This document shows positions 25,935-35,126 of a stretch of 42,199 nt of DNA, piece after piece. The stretch comes from Tenebrionibacter intestinalis. GTDB taxonomy: Bacteria > Pseudomonadota > Gammaproteobacteria > Enterobacterales > Enterobacteriaceae. The notes below the pieces were generated by a model. It did not search any database. It saw only the letters and a program-made list of their open reading frames with translations, and was not told the DNA's origin. The first letter of the stretch is position 1. Each line of letters opens with the position of its first letter. The DNA lies in assembly GCF_016632365.1 (NCBI RefSeq), contig NZ_JAEPBH010000031.1, positions 13,721 through 55,919 on the forward strand. Direction: 5' to 3'. The translations under genes and the position numbers were made by a program.

Positions 25935-28262
25935 ATGATGAATGATTCACTCTGTCGCATTATTGCCGGTGAACTACAGGCCCGCGCCGAACAGGTTGAA
26001 GCGGCAGTTAAACTGCTTGATGAAGGCAACACTGTGCCATTTATCGCACGTTACCGTAAAGAGATCACCGGCGGCCTTGACGACACGCAGTTGCGTAACC
26101 TGGAAACACGTCTTGGCTACCTGCGTGAGCTGGAAGAGCGACGCCAGGCGATTCTGAAATCCATTACCGAGCAGGGCAAGCTGACCGATGAACTCTGCGG
26201 CGCCATTAACGCCACATTGAGTAAAACCGAGCTTGAAGACCTGTATCTGCCCTACAAACCCAAACGCCGTACCCGTGGCCAAATCGCTATTGAAGCGGGC
26301 CTTGAACCGCTGGCCGATATGCTGTGGAACACGCCGAACGCCGTGCCGGAAAACGAAGCGGCGGCGTTTGTCGATGCCGACAAGGGTGTCGCCGATGTGA
26401 AAGCCGCGCTGGACGGCGCGCGCTATATTATGATGGAGCGCTTTGCCGAAGACGCGGCGCTGTTGGCGAAGGTACGCGACTATCTGTGGAAAAACGCTCA
26501 CCTGGTCTCAAGCGTAGTAAGCGGTAAAGAGGAAGAAGGCGCAAAATTCCGCGATTATTTTGACCACCATGAACCCATCGCTCAAGTGCCGTCGCATCGC
26601 GCGCTGGCGATGTTCCGCGGACGCAATGAGGGCGTGCTTCAACTCTCACTTAACGCCGACCCACAGTTCGACGAACCGCCGAAAGAGAGCTACTGCGAAC
26701 AAATCATTATCGACCACCTCAACCTGCGCCTGAATAACGCCGCTGCGGACGGCTGGCGCCGCGCCGTAGTGAGCTGGACGTGGCGCATCAAGGTGCTGAT
26801 GCACCTCGAAACAGAGCTAATGGGTACGGTGCGCGAACGCGCTGAAGAAGAAGCGATTAACGTCTTCGCCCGCAACCTGCATGATTTGCTGATGGCCGCG
26901 CCTGCCGGCTTGCGCGCCACAATGGGCCTCGATCCGGGGCTGCGTACCGGCGTAAAAGTAGCGGTGGTTGACGCTACCGGTAAGCTGGTGGCCACCGATA
27001 CCATTTACCCGCATACCGGCCAGGCGGCAAAAGCCGCAGCGGCGATTGCCGCGCTGTGCGAAAAATATAACGTAGAGCTGGTGGCTATCGGCAACGGCAC
27101 CGCATCGCGTGAAACAGAGCGCTTCTATCTCGACGTGCAAAAGCAGTTCCCGAAAGTCACAGGCCAGAAAGTGATTGTCAGCGAAGCCGGGGCATCGGTG
27201 TACTCGGCATCCGAAATGGCAGCGCTGGAATTTCCGGAACTCGACGTTTCGCTACGCGGCGCGGTATCGATCGCCCGTCGCCTTCAGGATCCGCTGGCAG
27301 AGCTGGTGAAAATCGATCCGAAATCTATCGGCGTAGGCCAGTATCAGCACGACGTAAGCCAAAGCCAGCTTGCGAAAAAACTTGATGCCGTTGTGGAAGA
27401 TTGCGTAAACGCCGTAGGCGTGGATCTCAACACCGCTTCCGTAGCGCTGCTGACCCGCGTGGCAGGGCTGACGCGCATGATGGCCCAGAATATTGTGGCC
27501 TGGCGCGATGAAAACGGCCGTTTCCAGAACCGCCAGCAGTTATTGAAAGTAAGCCGCCTTGGGCCGAAAGCCTTTGAACAGTGCGCAGGCTTCCTGCGTA
27601 TCAACCAGGGCAACAACCCCCTGGATGCCTCCACCGTACATCCAGAGGCCTATCCGGTAGTAGAGCGCATTCTTGCCGCCACGCGCCAGTCCCTCCAGGA
27701 ACTCATGGGCAACGCCAGCGCTCTGCGCAGCCTTAAGGCCAACGATTTTACTGATGAGAAATTCGGCGTACCTACCGTTACCGACATCATTAAAGAACTG
27801 GAAAAACCGGGCCGTGACCCGCGACCTGAGTTTAAAACAGCGCAGTTTGCCGATGGCGTGGAAACGCTGAACGACCTGCTGCCCGGCATGGTGCTGGAAG
27901 GCGCGGTCACCAACGTTACTAATTTTGGCGCATTTATCGATATCGGCGTTCACCAGGATGGGCTGGTGCATATCTCTTCCCTGTCGGACAGGTTCGTTGA
28001 AGATCCGCATCAGGTAGTAAAAGCTGGCGATATTGTGAAAGTGAAAGTGCTGGAAGTGGATCTGGCGCGCAAGCGCATTGCGCTAACCATGCGACTGGAT
28101 GAGCAACCCGGAGAAAGCAGCGCCCGACGCGGCAATAACGCCGCAGGCGCGCGTGAAAGTAAGGCGCGCCCTGGCGCAAAACCACGACAGCGTGAAACCA
28201 CGACGGCAGGCAACAGCGCCATGAGCGATGCGCTGGCGGCAGCCTTTGGCAAAAAGCGCTGA
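25935..28262 (+). CDS. yhgF: RNA-binding transcription accessory protein Tex (YhgF)
   Basis: Highly conserved nucleic-acid-binding protein of the Tex/Spt6 family, implicated in transcription and reported as needed for toxin expression in other genera. The 775 residues contain the N-terminal helical region, then a YqgF/RNase H-like domain ([31 protein letters not shown]). Helix-hairpin-helix segments follow ([35 protein letters not shown]), and then a C-terminal S1 domain ([34 protein letters not shown]) with a basic disordered tail. Near identity to E. coli YhgF is evident through most of the length. The ATG at 25935 gives the same MMNDS start as in E. coli. Confidence 0.97.
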   Translation: MMNDSLCRIIAGELQARAEQVEAAVKLLDEGNTVPFIARYRKEITGGLDDTQLRNLETRLGYLRELEERRQAILKSITEQGKLTDELCGAINATLSKTELEDLYLPYKPKRRTRGQIAIEAGLEPLADMLWNTPNAVPENEAAAFVDADKGVADVKAALDGARYIMMERFAEDAALLAKVRDYLWKNAHLVSSVVSGKEEEGAKFRDYFDHHEPIAQVPSHRALAMFRGRNEGVLQLSLNADPQFDEPPKESYCEQIIIDHLNLRLNNAAADGWRRAVVSWTWRIKVLMHLETELMGTVRERAEEEAINVFARNLHDLLMAAPAGLRATMGLDPGLRTGVKVAVVDATGKLVATDTIYPHTGQAAKAAAAIAALCEKYNVELVAIGNGTASRETERFYLDVQKQFPKVTGQKVIVSEAGASVYSASEMAALEFPELDVSLRGAVSIARRLQDPLAELVKIDPKSIGVGQYQHDVSQSQLAKKLDAVVEDCVNAVGVDLNTASVALLTRVAGLTRMMAQNIVAWRDENGRFQNRQQLLKVSRLGPKAFEQCAGFLRINQGNNPLDASTVHPEAYPVVERILAATRQSLQELMGNASALRSLKANDFTDEKFGVPTVTDIIKELEKPGRDPRPEFKTAQFADGVETLNDLLPGMVLEGAVTNVTNFGAFIDIGVHQDGLVHISSLSDRFVEDPHQVVKAGDIVKVKVLEVDLARKRIALTMRLDEQPGESSARRGNNAAGARESKARPGAKPRQRETTTAGNSAMSDALAAAFGKKR

Positions 28263-28330
28263 CCCGGCGGGCAAACGAACCGGAGACGGCATGTCCGCAT
28301 GCCGCGAATTTACGCTTGCGGCAACAGCAA

Positions 28331-28345
28331 GGGCCGCTGCGGCCC
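28331..28345. repeat. GC-rich hairpin after tex
   Basis: GGGCCGC-T-GCGGCCC, a perfect palindrome 68 bp after the tex stop codon. A related GCCGC-T-GCGGC hairpin followed by a T5 run occurs at 28650-28668. Confidence 0.5.
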
Positions 28346-28361
28346 CTCCGCCTGACGACAA

Positions 28362-28388
28362 AAAGGGCAAAACCACGTTTTGCCCTTT
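28362..28388 (+). terminator. Hairpin AAAGGGCAAAA/TTTTGCCCTTT
   Basis: Eleven perfect base pairs around CCACG, lying directly against repeat copy E. The symmetric A-run/T-run layout would allow intrinsic termination in either direction. Closely similar hairpins are at 28522-28544 and (shorter) 7789-7807. Confidence 0.65.
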
Positions 28389-28521
28389 CAGCTTGTTGTC
28401 AAAGAAGGAAAAAACGGGGTTTTCCTTCTTTGTGGTAAGCAGGCGAAAATCAATGCATTGATTTTTCTTATTGTATTTCGTCCATCCTGTCTGCGACAGG
28501 ATGGGGTTTGTCAGCAGTCTC
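28389..28521 (-). repeat. Intergenic palindromic repeat, copy E (inverted orientation)
   Basis: On the minus strand it reads GAGACTGCTGACAAACCCC, the CATCCTGTCGCAGACAGGATG stem, ACGAAATACAATAAG, the AAAATCAATGCATTGATTTT palindrome, GCCTGCTTACCACAAAG and the AAGAAGGAAAA/TTTTTTCCTTCTT hairpin, ending TTTGACAACAAGCTGA. It is about 133 bp and the inner palindromes are intact. It is flanked on both sides by GGGCAAAA...TTTTGCCC hairpins and lies between convergent gene ends (tex and the gene ending at 28700). Confidence 0.85.
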
Positions 28522-28550
28522 AGGGCAAAACTGCGTTTTGCCCTTTTTGC
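28522..28550 (+). terminator. Terminator-like hairpin beside repeat copy E
   Basis: AGGGCAAAA (28522-28530) pairs with TTTTGCCCT (28536-28544) around CTGCG, and is followed by TTTT. It is a good Rho-independent terminator shape on the plus strand. Confidence 0.65.
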
Positions 28551-28649
28551 CGTTAGCAGACGAAAAATAATTCATTGAACTTACTGGTTTACCTTGCGAA
28601 TATTCCGGGCCGCCGCCACGCGTACCGGCGTTTGACAATCATCTCCGGG

Positions 28650-28668
28650 GCCGCTGCGGCGCTTTTTA
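28650..28668 (+). terminator. Short hairpin with T-run
   Basis: GCCGC-T-GCGGC followed by GCTTTTTATTT. It lies 32 bp beyond the stop codon of the small exported protein gene (which ends at 28700 on the other strand). As a terminator it reads on the plus strand. Confidence 0.45.
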
Positions 28669-28699
28669 TTTACCGGCTCAGGCATCACGGCACCCTACT

Positions 28700-28978
28700 T
28701 TACGGTTTTTGTACAATCAGCTCATGGTAAATTTCAGGCGTAGGCGCATCATCATTTTCATCGGTTTGCTGAAACACCTGAACAATCTGCCAGCCTTCTT
28801 TCGCCAACTGCGGCAGCGTACCCTGAAGACTATCGGAACAGACAAAAATCGTTTTATTACTCAGCGATTGCCCGCTGGTAATGGGTTGCGGCTTTGACCG
28901 GCAGACGTAAGCTTCACCGGCAATTGCCGACGCAGAAAGGCAAAACGCCAGGGATGCCAGCGCAATGCGCTTATTCAT
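28700..28978 (-). CDS. Small exported protein of unknown function
   Basis: I do not recognise this 92-residue protein. It begins with a clean Sec signal peptide (NKRIALASLAFCLSASAIA, cleavage predicted after residue 20). A mature domain of about 72 residues follows, with exactly two cysteines (AYVCRSK and IFVCSDS), which could form a periplasmic disulfide. The ribosome site AAGGAG lies 8 bp upstream of the ATG, supporting a real gene. The end reads PTPEIYHELIVQKP. It is a single gene on the minus strand, divergent from feoA with about 480 bp between, and convergent with tex. Confidence 0.75.
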   Translation of the reverse strand: MNKRIALASLAFCLSASAIAGEAYVCRSKPQPITSGQSLSNKTIFVCSDSLQGTLPQLAKEGWQIVQVFQQTDENDDAPTPEIYHELIVQKP

Positions 28979-29457
28979 CAGGATTCTCCTTTAACTATTA
29001 TGCGTTCCATAACAGTTCATCAGCCTCTGTGGCACAACGATAAACTGACCGCAGCGTTATAACCTGGAGCAGGGGCTATGGCTACGCAGAAAAATCGCAA
29101 ATTAATATCAAAAATTCTCCTTTCCCCTAATTAATTACCGGAAAACTAACCGGTTTTTATTCGCGAATTTTAATATAAAGTATTAGCGCAGCTTATTTTT
29201 ACTGAAATATCGGGAGGTAATAACGTGCAATTTCTTCACCTCAGCACATCATTATTAACTTTTCATCCTTTTTATTCACGCTGAAATACTTTCTTTCCAT
29301 TTTGCTATAAAAATGCGTTGCTCATGACAATTTGTTAATTGCAGATAAAAACCATTCTCATTATCATCGTATAGTTCTACTTCTTCTGGTTGACGTATTT
29401 CACCAGGCAGCACCAGCCGCCTTTTATTCGCTTCTCGATTATTACAGGAAGGCCATT
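28979..29457. promoter_or_regulatory. feoA upstream region
   Basis: A 479-bp divergent gap with no gene I can support. It is AT-rich from about 29090 to 29390 and carries the Fur box described separately. I looked for an FNR site (TTGAT-N4-ATCAA), known upstream of E. coli feo, and did not find a clear one. Confidence 0.5.
29347..29365 (-). promoter_or_regulatory. Fur box upstream of feoA
   Basis: Read on the minus strand, GATAATGAGAATGGTTTTT matches the 19-bp Fur consensus at about 14 positions, including the full left half GATAATGA. It lies 93 bp upstream of the feoA ATG, where an iron-responsive operator is expected for the ferrous iron uptake operon. Confidence 0.75.
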
Positions 29458-29682
29458 ATGCGATTTCTCCCTAACAGTACGTGGAAGATTACAGGTTTCG
29501 CCAGCGAGATCCGCCCTGCGTATCGGCAAAAGCTTCTCTCACTCGGTATGCTGCCTGGATCATCGTTTCGCGTGGTGCGCGTTGCGCCTTTTGGCGATCC
29601 GATACATATTGAAACGCGTCGCGTCAGCCTGGTGCTGCGTAAAAAAGATCTCGCATTGCTCAATACCGAAGCCGCGTCATAA
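29458..29682 (+). CDS. feoA: Ferrous iron transport accessory protein FeoA
   Basis: Small cytoplasmic SH3-like protein required for FeoB-dependent Fe(II) uptake. The 74-residue product matches E. coli FeoA through [26 protein letters not shown] and [23 protein letters not shown]. The ATG at 29458 follows AGGAAGG; upstream extension of the frame to 29332 has no ribosome site and overlaps the Fur region. Compared with the E. coli protein it lacks the final Cys. feoB follows after 41 bp. Confidence 0.97.
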   Translation: MRFLPNSTWKITGFASEIRPAYRQKLLSLGMLPGSSFRVVRVAPFGDPIHIETRRVSLVLRKKDLALLNTEAAS

Positions 29683-29723
29683 CGCCAGCTTTCAGAAATT
29701 CATAATAAAAGTTCACGTTAAAA

Positions 29724-32033
29724 ATGAAAAAATTAACCATTGGTCTGATTGGCAACCCTAACTCAGGTAAAACGACGCTCTTTAACCAGCTCACCGGCGC
29801 GCGCCAGCGGGTGGGCAACTGGGCAGGCGTAACGGTGGAGCGCAAAGAAGGGCAGTTCAGCACCATCGACCGCCAGGTCACGCTCATCGACCTGCCCGGC
29901 ACTTACTCACTGACCACCATATCTTCACAAACCTCGCTGGATGAACAAATAGCCTGCCACTATATCCTGAGCGGCGAGGCTGATATGTTGATTAACGTAG
30001 TGGACGCCTCCAACCTTGAGCGCAACCTCTACCTGACGCTGCAACTGCTGGAACTGGGTATCCCTTGCGTAGTGGCGCTCAATATGCTGGATATCGCCGA
30101 AAAGCAGCATATCCGCATTGATATCGACGCGCTATCCGCCCGTCTCGGCTGCCCGGTCGTGCCGCTTATCTCCACGCGCGGGCGCGGCATTGATGGCCTG
30201 AAACTGGCTATCGATCGCCATCAGGGTAATCAGGACATTGAGCACGTACACTACCCTCGCCCACTGCGGGCCGGCGCTGAAAAGCTGGCGGAAAGCATCC
30301 CGGCAACCGTTCCGTATCAGCAGCGGCGCTGGCTGGCGCTGCAAATGCTGGAAGGCGATATCTACAGCCAGGCGCGCGCCGGCGATGCGGCGAACGCGCT
30401 GCTGCGCGAGGTACGCGAACAGTTACAGGCCAACGGCGGCGATCCGGCGCTGCAAATTGCCGACGCGCGCTATCAGAGCATCGCCGTACTGTGCGACGGC
30501 GCAAGCAACAGCCTGACTGCCGAGCCAAACCGACTCACTCTCGCGCTGGATAAAATCGTACTCAATCGCGTATTAGGGCTGCCTGTCTTTTTACTGGTGA
30601 TGTACCTGATGTTTCTGCTGGCAATTAATATTGGCGGCGCGCTTCAGCCTGTTTTTGACGGCGGTTCGGCGGCAATCTTTATCCACGGCATACAGTGGTT
30701 AGGGGCCGTGCTGCACTTCCCAAACTGGTTGACGGTATTTCTGGCCCAGGGCATCGGCGGGGGCATTAATACGGTTCTGCCGCTGGTCCCGCAGATTGGC
30801 ATGATGTATCTGTTCCTGTCGTTTCTTGAAGATTCCGGCTATATGGCGCGCGCGGCGTTCGTTATGGACAGACTGATGCAGGCGCTGGGGCTGCCGGGGA
30901 AATCCTTTGTCCCGCTGATTGTCGGCTTTGGCTGCAACGTGCCGTCAGTGATGGGCGCGCGCACGCTGGATGCGCCGCGCGAACGGCTGATGACCATTAT
31001 GATGGCGCCATTTATGTCGTGCGGGGCGCGCCTGGCCATTTTTGCCGTGTTCGCCGCCGCCTTTTTCGGCAAGAGCGGCGCGCTGGTCGTGTTTTCGCTC
31101 TACCTGCTGGGCATTGTTATGGCGATCCTGACCGGTCTGATGCTCAAGCATACGCTGATGCGCGGCGAGGCCAGCCCGTTTGTGATGGAACTGCCGGTTT
31201 ATCACGTGCCGCATCTGCGAAGCCTGCTGCTGCAAACCTGGCAGCGTCTGAAGGGCTTTGTGCTGCGCGCCGGTAAAGTTATCGTCATCGTCAGTATTTT
31301 TATCGGCGCGCTCAACAGTTTTTCGTTCAGCGGCAAACCGGTAGACAGCATCAATGATTCCGCCCTGGCTTCGGTTAGTAAAACGCTCACGCCGCTGCTG
31401 CACCCTATTGGCGTGCAACAGGATAACTGGCAGGCCACCGTTGGGCTGTTTACCGGCGCAATGGCTAAAGAAGTCGTGGTCGGTACGCTGAACACGCTCT
31501 ACACCGCGGAAGATTTGCATGACGATGAGTTCGATCCGGCATCCTTCAGCCTGCGCGAGGAGCTGGGGGAAGCGCTCAGCGACACCTGGCAAAGCCTGAA
31601 GGACACGTTCAGCCTGAGCGTGCTGGCAAACCCCATCGAAGCCAGCAAAGGCGACGGCGAAATGGCCAGCGGCGCGATGAGCGTGATGAGCAGCAAATTC
31701 GGCAGCGATGCCGCCGCTTACAGCTACCTCATCTTTGTTCTGCTGTATATGCCCTGCATCTCGGTTATGGGCGCTATCGCCCGGGAATCAAGCCGCGGCT
31801 GGATGACATTCTCCATTCTGTGGGGCCTGAACATCGGCTATTCGCTGGCGGCGCTGTGGTACCAGTGCGCCACCTTTAGCGCACATCCGCGCTACAGCAT
31901 GGTAGTCATTGCGGCGGTCATTCTTTTCAACGTGCTGCTCATCGGCGGCCTGCGCCGCGCCCGCAGCCGCATTAACGTCAACCTGCTGAACGCAAGCCGC
32001 CCTGGCGCCGCCAGCAGTGGTAGCTGCCACTAA
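29724..32033 (+). CDS. feoB: Fe(II) transporter FeoB
   Basis: Inner-membrane ferrous iron transporter with an N-terminal G-protein domain. GTPase motifs are G1 GNPNSGKTT (residues 10-18), G3 DLPG (DLPGTYSLT) and G4 NMLD, followed by a helical GDI-like domain. The membrane part starts near residue 280 and contains two related Gate motifs: GFGCNVPSVMGARTL and the CGARLAIFAVF region. There is a conserved YMPCISVMGAI near the end. The length, 769 residues, is close to E. coli FeoB (773). It is expected to be regulated by Fur with feoA and feoC. Confidence 0.98.
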   Translation: MKKLTIGLIGNPNSGKTTLFNQLTGARQRVGNWAGVTVERKEGQFSTIDRQVTLIDLPGTYSLTTISSQTSLDEQIACHYILSGEADMLINVVDASNLERNLYLTLQLLELGIPCVVALNMLDIAEKQHIRIDIDALSARLGCPVVPLISTRGRGIDGLKLAIDRHQGNQDIEHVHYPRPLRAGAEKLAESIPATVPYQQRRWLALQMLEGDIYSQARAGDAANALLREVREQLQANGGDPALQIADARYQSIAVLCDGASNSLTAEPNRLTLALDKIVLNRVLGLPVFLLVMYLMFLLAINIGGALQPVFDGGSAAIFIHGIQWLGAVLHFPNWLTVFLAQGIGGGINTVLPLVPQIGMMYLFLSFLEDSGYMARAAFVMDRLMQALGLPGKSFVPLIVGFGCNVPSVMGARTLDAPRERLMTIMMAPFMSCGARLAIFAVFAAAFFGKSGALVVFSLYLLGIVMAILTGLMLKHTLMRGEASPFVMELPVYHVPHLRSLLLQTWQRLKGFVLRAGKVIVIVSIFIGALNSFSFSGKPVDSINDSALASVSKTLTPLLHPIGVQQDNWQATVGLFTGAMAKEVVVGTLNTLYTAEDLHDDEFDPASFSLREELGEALSDTWQSLKDTFSLSVLANPIEASKGDGEMASGAMSVMSSKFGSDAAAYSYLIFVLLYMPCISVMGAIARESSRGWMTFSILWGLNIGYSLAALWYQCATFSAHPRYSMVVIAAVILFNVLLIGGLRRARSRINVNLLNASRPGAASSGSCH

Positions 32034-32042
32034 GGAGAGCAT

Positions 32043-32285
32043 ATGGCCGGTTTGAAAGAAGTGCGGGATTTACTGGCGCTGCGCGGGCGCCTGGAAACAC
32101 AGCAAATTAGCCAGTTGCTCGCTACGCCGCTGCCGCGCATTGAGGCGCTGCTCTCGCACCTTGAGAGAATGAAGCTTGCCGTTCGCGTGTCGCCGGCGTC
32201 TGACGACGCCTGCTTTCCCGGCAGTTGTCGACGCTGCCCGCAGCGCAAAAGCTGCCTGTCGGAGCAGTGGACACTACTTTCCTGA
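32043..32285 (+). CDS. feoC: FeoC, [Fe-S]-dependent regulator/stabiliser of FeoB
   Basis: Small winged-helix protein; in Salmonella it protects FeoB from FtsH proteolysis under low oxygen, and its cysteine loop can bind an iron-sulfur cluster. The 80-residue product has the winged helix (VRDLLALRGRLETQQISQLLATPLPRIEALLSHLERMKLAVRV) and four cysteines in CFPGSCRRCPQRKSC. The ribosome site AAGGAG lies 5 bp upstream of the ATG and 9 bp separate it from feoB, so it is the last gene of feoABC. Confidence 0.95.
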   Translation: MAGLKEVRDLLALRGRLETQQISQLLATPLPRIEALLSHLERMKLAVRVSPASDDACFPGSCRRCPQRKSCLSEQWTLLS

Positions 32286-32294
32286 GCGCCTCGT

Positions 32295-32327
32295 ATGCCC
32301 GCCAGTTCAGCGCGCGGGCATATTTTT
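32295..32327 (+). terminator. Rho-independent terminator of feoABC
   Basis: ATGCCCGC (32295-32302) pairs with GCGGGCAT (32314-32321), followed by ATTTTT. It starts 9 bp after the feoC stop codon. Confidence 0.85.
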
Positions 32328-32851
32328 ACTTTCCCGGCTATTCCTTTTAATGTTCTCTCCCCTCGCAGGTAAAATACACGCCCTCTACAGCCTGCTCCCC
32401 TATTCCAGGCTGTGTCCCTTAATTCTCATGATGCTGGCTCAAGAGGCGCAGCCTGAATACTTATTCTGAACATATTCTAACCGGAATTTAATATTGTTGG
32501 TCATTTCATCAACATTGCTACAAACGATAAAATACCGGTAAAACCACTTCACGTCGTAAAAAAACAATCCTCTAAAATAACGATAAACTTATTTTTAAGA
32601 ATACACTCAAAATAATCAACCCTATTTAACTATCTGTTTATTAATCAAAAATAAAAAACAAATTCAGAAAAAAATTATTTCAATTTCCTCAAACTAAATA
32701 CACCAAGAAATCTCCTAATAATTAAAAGCATAAAATCTCGCAAACGCCTCCAAACAATAATTTAAATAATCAACAAAATTTGACTTTAATATATTTATTA
32801 ACAAATAATCCGACCGCGAAAACGCATTAACAATGATTAAAAGGGAATTTT
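32328..32851. promoter_or_regulatory. AT-rich leader upstream of wzi-like gene
   Basis: About 520 bp without a gene. From 32465 it is extremely AT-rich, unlike the surrounding genes, and many short A and T tracts suggest a curved, H-NS-prone region (inference). A plausible promoter is TTGACT (32780-32785) with AATAAT (32804-32809), 18 bp apart. Further upstream, TAAGAATACACTCA at 32596-32609 resembles the RcsAB box, with an exact left half. Confidence 0.55.
32596..32609 (+). promoter_or_regulatory. Possible RcsAB/RcsB box
   Basis: TAAGAATACACTCA shares the first eight bases and 10 of 14 overall with the RcsAB consensus TAAGAATATTCCTA. It lies about 243 bp upstream of a capsule-assembly-type gene, a class commonly controlled by Rcs. 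One match in a very AT-rich region is weak evidence. Confidence 0.3.
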
Positions 32852-34303
32852 ATGTTGTTTGGATCTCGCAAATTATCCATTTGCGCCAGCGCGCTGTGCC
32901 TGTTGATGTCAGGTTCGTCGTCCGTTTACGCCGGGCTGCTGATGCCCGATGAAGCATTGCGCAACGATCTTACCTGGCTTACCAGCCGCCATGTTCTGGC
33001 GCTGGATCTCACCACCTGGCCGCTAAGCGAAGAGGCTGTACAGGAATCGCTGGCTTCTTTACGCACAGAAAATGATCCTGCCACCCGCAACGCGCTGGCG
33101 CGGATAGATAAGCGCATCCGCCAGTTACAGGCCCCTGTCAGTGCTCAACTGTGGACCACAAGTCAGCAACCCAGGCTTGCCCCTGGCTTTCAGCAATCAC
33201 AAACCGCAGCGCACGGGCTGGATTTAGGGCTTCGCAGCGGCGATGAACACTGGGAACTGCAGCTTCAAAGCCAGCTCGAAAGCCACCGCTATATTTCCGA
33301 CGACGGTCGCCTTACGCTCAACGGCTCCCGCGCCTCGGTAAAACTTTTCGATCAGTGGCTAAGCTTTGGCGAAATACCCCAGTGGTGGGGACCGGGGCGC
33401 GCAAGTAGCCTGATACGCTCAGATGCGGCCAGACCCGTCGCCGGCTTTCAGCTCCAGCGCGCCAGCGCCGCTGCGTTTAAAACCCCCTGGCTTGCCTGGC
33501 TTGGGCCGTGGAATTACCAGCTCAGCGCCGGACAGCTACGCCAGTATTCTGCGCCCAGTGAGCCAAAACTGTTTGGCGCCAGGCTGAGCATTATGCCCTT
33601 TTCCGCGCTACAAATCGGGCTTTCCCGCACCCTGATGTGGGGAGGAGACGGCCGCCCCCAGTCCCTGTCTTCATTTGGCAACGCCATTATCGGACGTGAC
33701 AACACCACTGACGCCAGTAAAGACCCCGGCAACCAGCTCGGTGGGATAGACTTTCGCCTGAATCTCAACCCGCTGGCGAATATGCCTGCTGCTGTATACG
33801 GACAGATTATTGGCGAGGACGAGTCCGGCTTTACGCCGTCACACGTGATGTATATGGCTGGTCTGGAAGTTATGCATACGTGGGATACCCGGCAGGTAAG
33901 CTGGTATCTGGAAGGTGCGGATACCCGTACCGGCATGCATAAAGAAGGCATAAGTTACACGCATCGTAACTATAAAGAAGGCTACTATCAGCAAGGCTAC
34001 CCACTGGGCGCTTCCATCGGCGCAGACGCAACGCAATACACGTTCGGCGTTAACGTCACGCTGGAGGATGGACAGCGCTTCGGCGCAAGGCTGGAACATG
34101 CGCAGGTTAACCGGCTTTCTCAGCCCATCAACCTGGCGTGGCCAACGGCAGATAAGTACACCGGCGGCGAACTGAGCTGGCACGCGCCGGTACGGGAATG
34201 GCTGACGCTCGACAGCCGCCTTTGGTACAGCCACAGCGAATATCGTCATCACGACGTGGGCGCAGGTCTACGGGCCGGGTTTACCCTCGGCGCTTTACGT
34301 TAA
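32852..34303 (+). CDS. Outer-membrane capsule assembly protein, Wzi family
   Basis: Wzi is an 18-stranded outer-membrane barrel that anchors group 1 capsule to the cell surface. The 483-residue product has a Sec signal peptide (cleavage after VYA, residue 27), the Wzi N-terminal helical region ([29 protein letters not shown]), and barrel landmarks. The latter include [62 protein letters not shown] and [13 protein letters not shown]. The C-terminus [12 protein letters not shown] departs from the usual terminal Phe of outer-membrane barrels. No capsule biosynthesis genes are nearby; it is a lone gene between feoC and bioH. The ribosome site AAGGGA and a nearby promoter candidate precede it. It ends inside the last codons of the convergent bioH (4-bp overlap). 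Confidence 0.93.
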   Translation: MLFGSRKLSICASALCLLMSGSSSVYAGLLMPDEALRNDLTWLTSRHVLALDLTTWPLSEEAVQESLASLRTENDPATRNALARIDKRIRQLQAPVSAQLWTTSQQPRLAPGFQQSQTAAHGLDLGLRSGDEHWELQLQSQLESHRYISDDGRLTLNGSRASVKLFDQWLSFGEIPQWWGPGRASSLIRSDAARPVAGFQLQRASAAAFKTPWLAWLGPWNYQLSAGQLRQYSAPSEPKLFGARLSIMPFSALQIGLSRTLMWGGDGRPQSLSSFGNAIIGRDNTTDASKDPGNQLGGIDFRLNLNPLANMPAAVYGQIIGEDESGFTPSHVMYMAGLEVMHTWDTRQVSWYLEGADTRTGMHKEGISYTHRNYKEGYYQQGYPLGASIGADATQYTFGVNVTLEDGQRFGARLEHAQVNRLSQPINLAWPTADKYTGGELSWHAPVREWLTLDSRLWYSHSEYRHHDVGAGLRAGFTLGALR

Positions 34304-35091
34304 GCGGCAGGCGTCTTCTCCCGCGCCCGGTCACAGAATGCGAGCAGCGACTCACAAAACGCCGCCGGATGAGAAATAAACGGCGCGTGGGCCGCCTTCG
34401 GGAAAACCAGCGATTCACTGCGCGGCCATAGCGCGTCAAGCGAACCGGCGATTTTGCGCGGCACCAGGCCATCAAGCCGCCCGTAAAGCCGCAAAAATGG
34501 CTGGTTCAACGCGCACAGCGCCGCGCGTAAATCCGCCTGTTTGAGAATTTCCAGCCCGCCGTTCAAAACCTCCACCGTCGGCATGGGCTGATGCAATACC
34601 ACCTCTTTAAGCAAGCGCGCGTCATGGCGCGCGCTGTCTGTGCCCAGCGTCTGTAACGCCAGGAAACGCTCCACGGTACGCCGGTAATCCGCGCTCAGTT
34701 GCTGCTGAAACCCCGCCAACACCTCAGGCCGGATACCCGGCCAGTCATCCCTGGCGCTAAAGCAGGGCGAAGAGGCAACGGTAATAAGGCCGCCCACCCG
34801 CTGTGGGTAGCGCAGCGCCGCCAGGCTTGCCACCAGTCCACCGAGGCTCCAGCCAAGCCATAACGCCTGCGCAGGCGCGCGCGACACTACCGCATCCGTC
34901 ATGGCCTCAAGCGTCATCGCGCCCCAGCCCTGGCTGCGGCCAAAGCCCGGTAAATCAACCAGGTGCAGCGTAAACTGCGAGCGCAGTCGGGGAACTATGC
35001 CGCGCCATACTTCAGCATTCAGCCCCCACCCGTGCAGCAGCACAAGTTGACGTTTTTCCTGGCCCACGGTCTGCCACCAGATCTCATTCAT
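34300..35091 (-). CDS. bioH: Pimeloyl-[ACP] methyl ester carboxylesterase BioH
   Basis: Alpha/beta-hydrolase that removes the methyl group from pimeloyl-ACP methyl ester, closing the BioC-BioH route to the biotin precursor. The nucleophile elbow is GWSLGG (Ser near 82). The acid lies in [11 protein letters not shown] and the histidine in [13 protein letters not shown]. The ATG at 35091 gives MNEIWWQT, the family start (E. coli MNNIWWQT); a GTG six codons upstream is in frame but less likely. Product 263 aa, slightly longer than the E. coli 256 because of a C-terminal extension ([12 protein letters not shown]). It is divergent from gntX with only 35 bp between start codons. Confidence 0.96.
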   Translation of the reverse strand: MNEIWWQTVGQEKRQLVLLHGWGLNAEVWRGIVPRLRSQFTLHLVDLPGFGRSQGWGAMTLEAMTDAVVSRAPAQALWLGWSLGGLVASLAALRYPQRVGGLITVASSPCFSARDDWPGIRPEVLAGFQQQLSADYRRTVERFLALQTLGTDSARHDARLLKEVVLHQPMPTVEVLNGGLEILKQADLRAALCALNQPFLRLYGRLDGLVPRKIAGSLDALWPRSESLVFPKAAHAPFISHPAAFCESLLAFCDRAREKTPAA

Positions 35092-35126
35092 AGGTAGGAT
35101 TCTCTTCACGCAATCAGGAGGAACCT

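Noticed and set aside
28979-29457. FNR site upstream of feoA
   Set aside because: I looked for TTGAT-N4-ATCAA and saw no convincing match, although oxygen control would be expected for feo.
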